From NCBI GenBank assembly GCA_016789305.1, contig JAEURJ010000007.1:186001-250000 (forward strand): a DNA stretch of 64,000 nt, in the 5' to 3' direction. Origin of the DNA: Anaerolineales bacterium. GTDB taxonomy: Bacteria; Chloroflexota; Anaerolineae; Anaerolineales; Villigracilaceae. Shown piece by piece: positions 42,183-51,101 of this stretch; the stretch's first letter is position 1; the number at the start of each line of letters is the position of its first letter. A program made the position numbers and the translations under genes. A model generated the notes under the pieces. The model saw only the letters and a program-made list of their open reading frames with translations, did not search any database and was not told the origin of the DNA.

Positions 42183-44423
42183 TTAAAGCGTCTGTGGAGT
42201 GTCCTTCCAATTAATTTGAATGCTCGTGCCTGTATTGATCCTGGATTGAATGTTGATCTGCGCATCGATCAGGTGGGCGCGTTCCACCATGCCGGCCAGG
42301 CCAAAATGGTTGTTGGATAACAGGCTGCCCAATTCAAGGTCCCTGTCCATTTCGAAGCCTGTGCCGTCATCAGCCAGATTCAAGTCGACGCTGGCCGGTG
42401 TGATCGACCCCTGAATGCGGATGTTCCCCGCCTTTGCATGTTTCAAGGCGTTCTCGCAGGCTTCCTGCACGATGCGAAATAAATGTTGTTCGATGTTCTG
42501 CGGAAGCCGTTCCTCCTCCGACTGAATATCCACTTTGATCTTTATTTTGTCGCCGCTTCGTTCCATGAGATTGTCCGCGAGTTCATCGATGGCGGGCTTG
42601 AGCCCGTAGGTTAACATCGGCGGGCGCAGGTTGCTGACGATCTCCCGCAGCCGCTGGGTAACTTCCTGATACGAAGCGTTGAATTGCGGGGTCAGGCTGG
42701 CTTCGTCGAGGTTTGTGCGCAATACGGCCAGCTCATTCAGGACGCTGTCGTGCAGGTCGAGCGCCAGGCTTTTTCGATCCAGTTCATTTCTTTCGATATC
42801 GAGCTGGTACATCTTTCGCAGTTGACCGGCTTGCAGGATGTTGCTCAACGCGATGGCGGTTTGATTGGCAAGGGCTTGCAGGATGGGGATCTCGGCAAGC
42901 AGATACACATCGTCCGGGTCGCGGCGTCCGAGAAGCCAAAAGCCGATGAAACTCTCCCCAACCTTGAGCGGAAGGATGAGGCGGATCCATTCATCGTCTG
43001 AAGCGGATTTGGGAATGAAGACCCCGCTTCGCGCGGACAGGCGGTTGATCTCGGCTTCGTCAGGCAGTTCATCCTGTGCAACATTTTTGACGAGCAGCGG
43101 TTTTAGATTTCCATGAAGTACTTCCATACATGCGAACTGGCGCACCAACAGACTTGGGAAGACTTCCTCCTCCAGCAGTCCCAGAAGATGAGGCAGGGAT
43201 GTGCTGGTCGTGATGCGCGACGAATAGGCCTCCTGCAGGTTTTGGTATGGGAGCTTGATCCCCAACAGGCGCTGGTCCACAAAGGCTTGAAAGGCGGGGA
43301 AGATCATGATGCCCGAGAGCGCGGTTAACAAGGCCACCACCATCAGCAGGAACACGATCGTTTCATGCGAGGCCTGGAGAAAAAAAGCGGGTCGCAGCAG
43401 CAGGAAGAGAACCGTACCGAGAATCAGGGAGAAGGTGTATGCGGAGATCAGGCGGTTGGCGCGCAATTGCAGGCCGCCGGTCTGGCGGGTGTAGATGACA
43501 TAAAAATAAGCCAGCGGCATGAGCGGCAGGGCCAGGAAGGTAAGGTAGGAGATCTTTGAAGAAACCCCGCGGATCAACAAAACGATCAGTGGCAGGATGA
43601 CCAGCAGCGTGGCAACGATCGGCAGGCTGACCTCGCGCCTTTGTGCGGGGCGTTTGATGAAGTGGATCGCCAGCAATACCGCACTTCCCAACAGGGCCAG
43701 TAAAAAGCCGAGCGCATATATGCCCTTGGGCATTGCCTGCGCCAGCTCGGCCAGCGCGAGCAAGGAACTGATCGAATAAAGAAGGGTGAGCGCCCATTTC
43801 GATGTGGGGCGGAGCGGGCTGGGAAAGATCCAGTGGGTATGTAGAAGGACCGGCAGGAGCAGCCAGGTGACCGCGTGCAGCAGGGTGGAACTTTCCCACA
43901 GATGCCATGCGGACATGGAACCGAAGATCAAAAACAAGGCGGTTAAATAATTGGCGGCGATCAACAACCAGCACAGCACGTCCCTTGGACGGATCAAAAG
44001 CAGGGTGGCGGTCCCGAAGATCCAATACACATAGGCCAGCAGCCAGATGTTGAAAAAGCGATAACTGAACTCGCGTTGTGTGAACCCGGCCACGTGCCAG
44101 GGAATGGTCAATTCCTTGCCTTCCCGTTGGATGACGATCTCCACGATATCCCCCGGCTTCGCATTCTTAAAGAACAACAGTCTGTTGTTCTCATAAAATT
44201 CCTCCCAGGAAACATCGCCGATACGAACCAGACGGTCGCCTAGTTTGAGCGCGGGGTCATCCGTGTACACCCCCAGGATCTTCGCATCGGTGGGGTCATA
44301 CACAAAGCCGGTGTATGGAGTGCGTACCAGGATGCCATAGGTATAGAACAGGAGGATGAAAAGAACCAGCAAGGACAGGGGAATCTCGGTAATATTCCAG
44401 CGATGAAGGAAATCTTTTTGCAT
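42183..44423 (-). CDS. ComP-like sensor histidine kinase with extracytoplasmic PDZ-like domain
   Basis: 746 residues. A first membrane segment (20-35) is followed by an extracytoplasmic PDZ-like domain (DPALKLGDRLVRIGDVSWEEF, to about 110), about eight to ten membrane segments (110-370), and a GAF-like cytoplasmic domain (about 400-540). A HisKA_3 H-box (ALDLHDSVLNELAVLR) and HATPase_c (QEACENALKHAKAGNIRI, LADDGTGFE, GLAGMVERAHL) follow. The PDZ-multispan layout recalls ComP of Bacillus, which senses a peptide. The response regulator gene lies about 250 bases upstream on the same strand. Signal unknown. Confidence 0.9.
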   Translation of the reverse strand: MQKDFLHRWNITEIPLSLLVLFILLFYTYGILVRTPYTGFVYDPTDAKILGVYTDDPALKLGDRLVRIGDVSWEEFYENNRLLFFKNAKPGDIVEIVIQREGKELTIPWHVAGFTQREFSYRFFNIWLLAYVYWIFGTATLLLIRPRDVLCWLLIAANYLTALFLIFGSMSAWHLWESSTLLHAVTWLLLPVLLHTHWIFPSPLRPTSKWALTLLYSISSLLALAELAQAMPKGIYALGFLLALLGSAVLLAIHFIKRPAQRREVSLPIVATLLVILPLIVLLIRGVSSKISYLTFLALPLMPLAYFYVIYTRQTGGLQLRANRLISAYTFSLILGTVLFLLLRPAFFLQASHETIVFLLMVVALLTALSGIMIFPAFQAFVDQRLLGIKLPYQNLQEAYSSRITTSTSLPHLLGLLEEEVFPSLLVRQFACMEVLHGNLKPLLVKNVAQDELPDEAEINRLSARSGVFIPKSASDDEWIRLILPLKVGESFIGFWLLGRRDPDDVYLLAEIPILQALANQTAIALSNILQAGQLRKMYQLDIERNELDRKSLALDLHDSVLNELAVLRTNLDEASLTPQFNASYQEVTQRLREIVSNLRPPMLTYGLKPAIDELADNLMERSGDKIKIKVDIQSEEERLPQNIEQHLFRIVQEACENALKHAKAGNIRIQGSITPASVDLNLADDGTGFEMDRDLELGSLLSNNHFGLAGMVERAHLIDAQINIQSRINTGTSIQINWKDTPQTL

Positions 44424-44494
44424 GGGTTCTCACTGTCGATAAAAATATGAACCGGTATGGAAACTGGCGTGATTATAGCGTACGAACTTTAAAT

Positions 44495-44595
44495 TGACCT
44501 CTTGCATAAGTCGGGCCAAGGGACTGCAAAAGCTCTGCTTTTGCAGTGCGGAAGTAGAACTTCCGCAGTCCGTCGAATACTTATGCAAGAGGTCT
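44495..44595. repeat. Branched palindromic element (three-way junction)
   Basis: Outer arms GACCTCTTGCATAAGT (44496-44511) and its exact complement (44579-44594). Inside, GGACT/AGTCC encloses two perfect hairpins: CTGCAAAAGC-TCT-GCTTTTGCAG and GCGGAAGT-AGA-ACTTCCGC. It sits in the 250-base gap between the sensor kinase and response regulator genes. Its layout fits a MITE-like repeat or a structured RNA. Confidence 0.8.
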
Positions 44596-44674
44596 AATGA
44601 AAAGCTTCCACAGCCGGAGGTTGTTCGGCAGTGGAGTGCGGAAGCAGGCTATTGTTTGGTTAAGGGGCCTTCGA

Positions 44675-45352
44675 TCAACCCGAGTGCTGTGGTGTGATCC
44701 ATCCCAATTCCCGCGCCCTGGCAATCGCGGCGGCGCGGTTGTGTATCCCCAGTTTCAAATACGTTGCTGAAAGCAGGTTGCGTACCGTGGAGTTGCTGAC
44801 CTTCATCTTTTCGGCAAGCTCCGAGCTGGTGCTGTCCGGGTAGGCCGCGCACAGCGAGATCACTTCCAGCTGGCGCGGTGTGGGCAGTTTGTTGTTTTCG
44901 GTGGACAAATATTTGGAGTACAGTTCCAGCGCGATCTGGCTGAAATGGATCCCGCCGGCGGCGATGCTTTTGACCACGCTTCCCAAATTTTTAACGGTGG
45001 CCTGATCGTCTTTCAGGATATACCCGCTCGCCCCGGCATCCATCACCGCGCGGATCAAGCCGCGCTCGGCGTGCATACTGATCACCAGGATGTTAAGCGC
45101 GGGGTAGGTTTGCAGCAGCTGGGGGATGCTGTGCAGGATCGGGTACGGATTTCGATTCCCGGCGGAGGTGGGCACGTTGACGTCCAGCAGCAGCACGTCG
45201 GTGGCGTGGACCGCCAGCGCGGGTTCCAGGTCCTCGCCGAAATTGACCGTCGCGGCCACTTCGATCCCCTCCTCCTTTTCGAGGCGGTAGACATAGCCGT
45301 CCACAATGCTTTGATGGTCGTCCAGGATGGTCACACGCAGTGTTTCGCTCAT
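44675..45352 (-). CDS. NarL/FixJ-family response regulator
   Basis: About 225 residues from ATG 45352 (AGGGA close upstream); ATG 45367 is an alternative. The receiver domain shows the acidic pair in TILDDHQSIVDG, the phospho-Asp in DVLLLDVNVPTSAGNRNPYP, and a conserved Lys in GYILKDD. The C-terminal LuxR-type HTH (LPTPRQLEVISLCAAYPDSTSSELAEKMKVSNSTVRNLLSATYLKLGIHNRAAAIARARELGW) binds DNA. It is the likely partner of the ComP-like kinase encoded downstream. The gap between them holds the palindromic element. Confidence 0.92.
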   Translation of the reverse strand: MSETLRVTILDDHQSIVDGYVYRLEKEEGIEVAATVNFGEDLEPALAVHATDVLLLDVNVPTSAGNRNPYPILHSIPQLLQTYPALNILVISMHAERGLIRAVMDAGASGYILKDDQATVKNLGSVVKSIAAGGIHFSQIALELYSKYLSTENNKLPTPRQLEVISLCAAYPDSTSSELAEKMKVSNSTVRNLLSATYLKLGIHNRAAAIARARELGWITPQHSG

Positions 45353-45556
45353 TGTCCCTGCTCTCATTTTTGCTTTTCACAAGCGTATCAAAAACGGGGG
45401 GCCAATTCAAGGCTTTTTACAAAAACAGTACAAATGCCTATTGAAACCGTTCGAGGGATTTCATACAATGTACATGTTGTCAGGGGACCATAATTTATGA
45501 AAAACGGACCGATCCTTCTCTTCGTTCCGTTTTCAAAGTGGGGGAAGGGGATAGGG

Positions 45557-45619
45557 TGCGTTTCAACCTCTTGGGCGGCCGGAGCGTCAGGGAGTCCTGA
45601 CGGAGGAGGTTGAAGCGCA
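45557..45619. repeat. Inverted repeat in the gap before secA
   Basis: Arms TGCGTTTCAACCTC (45557-45570) and GAGGTTGAAGCGCA (45606-45619), 14 positions with one mismatch, enclosing the small hairpin CGTCAGG/CCTGACG (45585-45602). The rest of 45368-45732 holds the secA promoter and nothing else I recognise. Confidence 0.7.
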
Positions 45620-45704
45620 TCTGGATATTTAAAACTTCAAACATTCCTTCGCTTTCCATTTATTTAATCTGTTTTTCTCTAACATTCCTCCAATTCTCCC
45701 ATGC

Positions 45705-45710
45705 TATAAT
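45705..45710 (+). promoter_or_regulatory. Extended -10 box of the secA promoter
   Basis: TGCTATAAT ends 22 bases before the secA ATG; a GAAAGGGA ribosome site follows. No clear -35. Confidence 0.55.
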
Positions 45711-45732
45711 CCCTTCCTTGAAAGGGATTTAA

Positions 45733-48700
45733 ATGCTTAAGAACTTCGTAAAATTATTCAGTGGCAACCCCACAAAGAAGACAGTTGAACAATATCGCGG
45801 GCTGGTGGAACAGGTCAATGCCTTGGAGGAGCAGTTCGCTTCTTTAAGTGACGAGTCGCTGCGCGCGAAGACGGATGAATTCAAAGCGCGCATCGCGGAG
45901 GCACTGGACGGCCTGACCGCTTCTCCCATCGGCGGGCAGGCGGGGGAGGACGACGAATATCGCAAGGCCGAACAGGACGCGTTGGAAGAGATCATGCCCG
46001 AGGCGTTTGCCGCCGTGCGCGAGGCCTCCAAACGCGCCATCGGACTGCGTCACTACGACGTGCAGATCATCGGCGGCGCGGCGCTGCACAACGGCGAGAT
46101 CGCCGAGATGCGCACAGGCGAAGGCAAGACGTTGGTCGCGACCATGCCGGTGTATCTCAATGCATTGACCGGGCGCGGTGTGCATCTGGTGACGGTCAAC
46201 GATTATCTGGCGCGTCGCGACGCCCGTTGGATGGCTCCCATTTATCAGGCATTGGGCCTGTCTGTGGGCGTGCTGCAAATGGCGGCCGCCACCGAGAACG
46301 GCAAGAAGGCCTTTATCGTGGACTTCGAACGCGAGTCCCCGCATGAGGATCAGGAACATTTACGTCTCGTGGACAGGGTGGAAGCGTACAGTGCCGATGT
46401 CACCTTCGGCACGAACTCTGAATTTGGTTTCGATTATTTGCGCGACAACATGGCGATGCGCCTGGATCAGCGCGTACAGCGCGGTCACTACTTTGCCATC
46501 GTCGATGAAGTCGATAATGTCTTGATCGATGAAGCGCGTACGCCGCTCATCATTTCCGGTCCCGCTTCCGGCGACCTGGAATGGTACGGACGCATGGCGG
46601 CTGTGGTCAAGCAGCTGCGGCCCGAAGATTATGAAATGGATGAAAAGAACCGCACCGTCGACCTGACGGAGGTCGGCGTCAGCCACGTGGAATCCATTTT
46701 GGGCATCCAGCTTCTCGATCCCGAACGACCCGAAGACCTCACTCCCGAGCAGGCCCGTCTCACCGGCTATCTGCAACAAGCCTTGCGCGCGCAATATTTA
46801 TTCCATCGCAACAAGGATTATTTGGTGCAGGGCGGCAAGGTGGTCATCGTCGATGAATTCACGGGCCGCCAGATGCCCGGCCGCCGCTGGAGCGATGGGT
46901 TGCATCAGGCTGTGGAAGCCAAGGAAGGCGTGAAGGTCGAGCCCGAGTCGGTGACGTATGCCACGATCACACTGCAAAACTATTTCCGCATGTATCAAAA
47001 ACTTGCGGGCATGACCGGTACCGCGTTAACCGAAGCGGAAGAGTTCAATAAGATTTATAAACTCGAAGTCGCGCCCATTTCACCGAACCTTGAATATCAA
47101 TCGTTGGGCAAGGATGCCGCGCTGGTCGAGATCAAGGCCAAGGATGAGGACGGCTATGCCTATTCATATTTCGCGAAGGCGGGCAGCGAGGAGCCGATCT
47201 TCTATCGCCGCAAGGATTATCCCGATGTGATCTTCCGCACGGTGGAAGCCAAGCTGCGTTCCATCGCCACCGAGATCGTGCGCAATCACGCGCTCGGGCG
47301 TCCGCTGTTGGTGGGCACCACCTCGGTGGAATCCTCCGATCAACTCTCGAGTCGGTTGAAGGCCGAGCCGGTGCGGCGTTTGCTGCAAATTGCCCTGGTG
47401 CGTGATCATTACCTGCGCGTGAATAACCTGGAGGAAGACGGCCGCCTCATTACGGACCTCGTGCCGTTCAATGAGCCGATCGAGAAGATCTCCGCTGATT
47501 CATTGCGCAAGTTCATCGCGCCGCACGGCCTGACCAACATCAGCCTCGATGACGCTACTAACTTAAAAGCTTTGCTTGGTCTGTTGAATTTGCCAGAAGA
47601 AGTCGGTCCGCGTTTGAAGACGATCATCTCGGGCGGCGTTCCCCATGCGGTGTTGAACGCGCGCAAGCACACGGAAGAATCGCAGATCATCGCCGGGGCC
47701 GGTGCCTTCGGTGCCGTGACCATCGCCACCAACATGTCCGGCCGCGGTGTCGATATCAAACTCGGCGGCGAGCTGGCAGAAGAAGTGATCACCTCGGTCA
47801 ACCGCGTGTTGGGCAAGTCGGGATACAAGGACCCGTTCGATATGACCATGCAGGAACGGCGTGCCGCGTTGAAGGAAGTCGACCCTGCCAACTACGGTAT
47901 TTACAATGCGGAAGTCAAACTCTTCCTTCAATATTTTGAAGATATGGAACGCGTGCGTGAATTGGGCGGTTTGCATGTGATCGGCTCGGAGCGTCACGAG
48001 GCCCGCCGTATCGATAACCAGCTGCGCGGTCGCGCGGCCCGTCAGGGTGACCCGGGCTCCTCACGCTTTTATCTTTCCCTGCAAGATGATTTGATGCGTC
48101 TGTTCGGCGGCGCGCAGGTAAGCGGCATGATGGAACGCCTCAAGGTGGACGACTCGCTTCCCTTGGAAGTGCGCCTGGTGAGCAATATCATCGAAGGCTC
48201 GCAGACCCGCGTGGAAGGCGCGAACTTCGACGTCCGCAAACATTTGCTGGAATATGACGATGTCTTAAATCAACAGCGCAAGCAGATCTACGGTCAACGC
48301 GACCGCATTTTCGTCAAGGAGGACCTGAGCGAAGATGTGGCCGGCATGTTGGAAGCCGAAGTGGACAAGCGCGTGGACGCCGGCTTTGCCGATGAGGAAG
48401 GTCCGTGGCGTTTGATCGCCTGGCTGGATCAGGTCCAGCCGCCGTTTGATTCGCAAAAAGGGTTGTTCCCATCCTACGGTTTCAAATTGTTGATGGACCA
48501 GATCGGCCCCGATGTTCGTGTTTCCACTCTCGACGTTGTCTCCAAATCCATCGAAGCGGAACATGCTCATGCCTTGCATGCGATTGAGTCTTTGATCGAT
48601 AAAACAGAAACATCCCTTGAGGAGCAGATCGCGGAGCGTGAAGACGCCATCGACGCCTACTTCCAGGGCTTGCGTGACATGGAAGAGAAGCCGCGTCCGC

Positions 48701-49755
48701 AAAAAATATTGGAAGAGATCAGCGCGCTCGCGCGCGTGCAATTGCGCCTGCCGAACGATGTGCAAAAATCGCTGGCGGACGATCCCGAGGATGTCAAAGA
48801 GGATATTCAGGAACTTGTCGGCAACCAGTTGACGGCGATCAGCGCAATGCGTGTGATCGGCGCGATCCAAAACCGTGTGGGCGAACAGGTCCAGTGGCCG
48901 AGTCCGCTGCCTTCGGAGTGGGACGAGCTTTCCGATATTCTGTTCAACACGGCGCAGGATGCCTTGAAGAAGAAGCAGGAACGCTTGAACGCGCAAGTGG
49001 AACGCGATATTGAGGTGCTGATCCAGCGCGAAGATGCCACCACGGATACCGGCAAACTGCGATTATTACTGACCCTTGCACAAGGCACGCGTTCGGCGTT
49101 CGACCAAAAGACGCATAAGCAGGTGAGGCAGTTCTATAACCGCTTTACGTATGCATTTTATGCCGCGGAGCTTTTGGATAACCAGAAGCACGAAGATGTC
49201 GTCGAAGATGTGATGGCTCACCTGGATGCCGCAGAGGAAGCACTGCGCATCACCTGGGGACAAAGCGAGTTCATCCGCATCAACCAGAATGCCACGCGGC
49301 TGGCGGACTTCGGTCCCGCCGCGCGAATCGCTTTCGGCGAGGACAGACTCAATGAAAGTGTGACAGGCCTGAGTGAGTCCGAGCGGGAGACGTTAATCGA
49401 AGCGATCGGCAAGTACGTCCTGAATGAAGTCCATCGACAACTGCTGTTGGGGGCGTTCAGTGAGTTGTGGGTCGAATATCTTACGAAAGTCGAGGCCCTG
49501 AGGGTCTCCATTGGCCTTGAGGCTTACGCCCAACGTGACCCGCTGGTACAATATAAGAGCAAGGCTTCGGAAATGTTCGCGCAATTGCTCGAAGATGTGC
49601 GCGGATTGGTGATCGGACGCGCGTTTGCCGCAAGGCCGAGGCGCATCGAGATCAACCCGATCGATACCGGTGAAGAAGCCGCAGTTTCCACACAGACCGA
49701 GATCCAGATCGGCGGTGGAGAGGGCGGCTCCAAAAAGAAAAGAAAGCGTCGTTAA
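45733..49755 (+). CDS. secA: Protein translocase subunit SecA, unusually long
   Basis: 1340 residues against about 840-900 in model bacteria. The motor domains are intact: MRTGEGKTLVA (Walker A), VDEVDNVLIDEARTPLIISG, GRQMPGRRWSDGLHQA(V)EAKEGV, GMTGTA, GTTSVESSDQL, MSGRGVDIKLGG, QLRGRAARQGDPGSSRF. There are extra segments in the second nucleotide domain: about 90-100 residues between GTTSVE and VLNARKH, and about 50-60 between KLGG and ERHEARRIDNQ. The scaffold/C-terminal part is about 400 residues longer, and the usual zinc-binding tail is replaced by a GGG-KKKRKRR end. It drives protein export through SecYEG. Adenosine deaminase follows after 17 bases. Confidence 0.95.
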   Translation: MLKNFVKLFSGNPTKKTVEQYRGLVEQVNALEEQFASLSDESLRAKTDEFKARIAEALDGLTASPIGGQAGEDDEYRKAEQDALEEIMPEAFAAVREASKRAIGLRHYDVQIIGGAALHNGEIAEMRTGEGKTLVATMPVYLNALTGRGVHLVTVNDYLARRDARWMAPIYQALGLSVGVLQMAAATENGKKAFIVDFERESPHEDQEHLRLVDRVEAYSADVTFGTNSEFGFDYLRDNMAMRLDQRVQRGHYFAIVDEVDNVLIDEARTPLIISGPASGDLEWYGRMAAVVKQLRPEDYEMDEKNRTVDLTEVGVSHVESILGIQLLDPERPEDLTPEQARLTGYLQQALRAQYLFHRNKDYLVQGGKVVIVDEFTGRQMPGRRWSDGLHQAVEAKEGVKVEPESVTYATITLQNYFRMYQKLAGMTGTALTEAEEFNKIYKLEVAPISPNLEYQSLGKDAALVEIKAKDEDGYAYSYFAKAGSEEPIFYRRKDYPDVIFRTVEAKLRSIATEIVRNHALGRPLLVGTTSVESSDQLSSRLKAEPVRRLLQIALVRDHYLRVNNLEEDGRLITDLVPFNEPIEKISADSLRKFIAPHGLTNISLDDATNLKALLGLLNLPEEVGPRLKTIISGGVPHAVLNARKHTEESQIIAGAGAFGAVTIATNMSGRGVDIKLGGELAEEVITSVNRVLGKSGYKDPFDMTMQERRAALKEVDPANYGIYNAEVKLFLQYFEDMERVRELGGLHVIGSERHEARRIDNQLRGRAARQGDPGSSRFYLSLQDDLMRLFGGAQVSGMMERLKVDDSLPLEVRLVSNIIEGSQTRVEGANFDVRKHLLEYDDVLNQQRKQIYGQRDRIFVKEDLSEDVAGMLEAEVDKRVDAGFADEEGPWRLIAWLDQVQPPFDSQKGLFPSYGFKLLMDQIGPDVRVSTLDVVSKSIEAEHAHALHAIESLIDKTETSLEEQIAEREDAIDAYFQGLRDMEEKPRPQKILEEISALARVQLRLPNDVQKSLADDPEDVKEDIQELVGNQLTAISAMRVIGAIQNRVGEQVQWPSPLPSEWDELSDILFNTAQDALKKKQERLNAQVERDIEVLIQREDATTDTGKLRLLLTLAQGTRSAFDQKTHKQVRQFYNRFTYAFYAAELLDNQKHEDVVEDVMAHLDAAEEALRITWGQSEFIRINQNATRLADFGPAARIAFGEDRLNESVTGLSESERETLIEAIGKYVLNEVHRQLLLGAFSELWVEYLTKVEALRVSIGLEAYAQRDPLVQYKSKASEMFAQLLEDVRGLVIGRAFAARPRRIEINPIDTGEEAAVSTQTEIQIGGGEGGSKKKRKRR

Positions 49756-49772
49756 AGGTTTTAGAGGCTAGT

Positions 49773-50813
49773 TTGTTTCAGGACGAAACCGCACCGTTGA
49801 ATCAATATTTTTCCCTTCCGAAGGTCGAGTTACATCGGCATTTGGAAGGGTCGTTGCGTCTCTCGACGATGCTGGATATTGCAAAGAATCACGGCGTGAC
49901 CATTCCCGTTTCCATGTTGAACCTTTCGGGTCTTGTGCAGGTGCAGGACAAGGACCCGATGACCTTTACGAACTTCCTCGATAAATTCAAGACATTGCGT
50001 TTGTTCTATAAATCGCCCGATGTGATCCATCGCGTGACGCGCGAAGCGGTGGAGGATGCGGCCAAGGATAACTGCCGCTATCTTGAACTGCGTTTTACTC
50101 CCGTGGCCTTGAGCCGCGCGGAAGGGTTTCCGCTGCACGATGTGATGGACTGGGTCATTTCCAGCGCACAGGAAGAAGCGAAGAAACATAAAATGAAGGT
50201 GGGCTTGATCGCTTCGGTAAACCGTCATGAAAGCCCGGAGTTGGCAGAGCAGGTGGCCTGGCTTGCAGTGGAACATATGAAGCACGGCCTGCTGGCTTTG
50301 GACCTGGCCGGCAACGAAGCCGAATTCAAGACCGATGGCTTCCGCGGAATCTTCAAGGAAGCCCGTCAATCGGGATTGCGCATCACCATCCATGCAGGGG
50401 AGTGGGGACCCGCTGAAAACGTCCGCGATGCGATCGAGAATCTAGGCGCCGAGCGCATCGGTCACGGCGTGCGTGTGTTGGAAAGTGAAAGTGTTACCGC
50501 GCTTGCACGCGAACGCGGCATGGTCTTTGAAGTGTGCGTGACCAGCAACTTTCAATCCGGCGTGGTCGAGTCTTTGGAGTTGCATCCCCTGCCGCGGATG
50601 CTGGATGCCGGCCTGAAGGTGACGGTCAACACCGACGACCCGAGCGTTTCGCGCATCACCCTGGCGCATGAATATCAGCACGTTTGCGAAGACCTCAACA
50701 TCCCGATGGATGTTTTGAAGAGTTGTGTGTTGAACGCCGCGAAAGCGTCGTTTTTACCTGAGAATGAAAAGACCGAACTGATCGATTCGTTGAAGAAAGA
50801 ATTGAAGATATAG
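49773..50813 (+). CDS. add: Adenosine deaminase
   Basis: 346 residues, probably from the TTG at 49773, 18 bases after secA. Zinc-ligand and active-site motifs are complete: VELHRHLEGSL, the catalytic Glu/His region in HAGEWGP, RIGHGVRV, and NTDDPSVS. It converts adenosine (and deoxyadenosine) to inosine in purine salvage; similar proteins can act on adenine. Only one deaminase domain, no signal peptide. Co-transcription with secA appears likely from spacing but has no functional logic. Start is uncertain by several codons. Confidence 0.94.
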   Translation: MFQDETAPLNQYFSLPKVELHRHLEGSLRLSTMLDIAKNHGVTIPVSMLNLSGLVQVQDKDPMTFTNFLDKFKTLRLFYKSPDVIHRVTREAVEDAAKDNCRYLELRFTPVALSRAEGFPLHDVMDWVISSAQEEAKKHKMKVGLIASVNRHESPELAEQVAWLAVEHMKHGLLALDLAGNEAEFKTDGFRGIFKEARQSGLRITIHAGEWGPAENVRDAIENLGAERIGHGVRVLESESVTALARERGMVFEVCVTSNFQSGVVESLELHPLPRMLDAGLKVTVNTDDPSVSRITLAHEYQHVCEDLNIPMDVLKSCVLNAAKASFLPENEKTELIDSLKKELKI

Positions 50814-50950
50814 AAATATCTCGCGCTGAGCGGAGTGAGACCGATCCTTGGTCGAACGAAGACGAAGCGCGGGGATTCGGAAAACCTGATATCGTTATGA
50901 AACGACGTCCTTCGTCTGCGCCGCAAAGAACGCGGCTCCGCTCACCTGTG

Positions 50951-51051
50951 CCAGCTGCACGGTGCAGGCTGGACGAAGTAACCAAGTTAACCCCACCACA
51001 TTGAATTAAGGATGTCAAAGGCGCTCCTTTGAGTTCTTCAAAGTTGTGGTG
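50951..51051 (+). other. Structured leader before the aconitase gene
   Basis: Three nested or adjacent pairings are seen: CCAG-TGCAC/GTGCA-CTGG (50951-50972), CACCACA with TGTGGTG (50994-51051), and CAAAGG-CGCT-CCTTTG inside it. The stretch before it (50820-50880) contains CTGAGCGGAGTGAGAC-type sequence resembling a dispersed repeat. A regulatory leader for aconitase is possible. Confidence 0.45.
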
Positions 51052-51101
51052 TGAGTAGTCATGTTATCCATGACAAAATTCTCATGCCAGAGGAGTATCC
51101 T

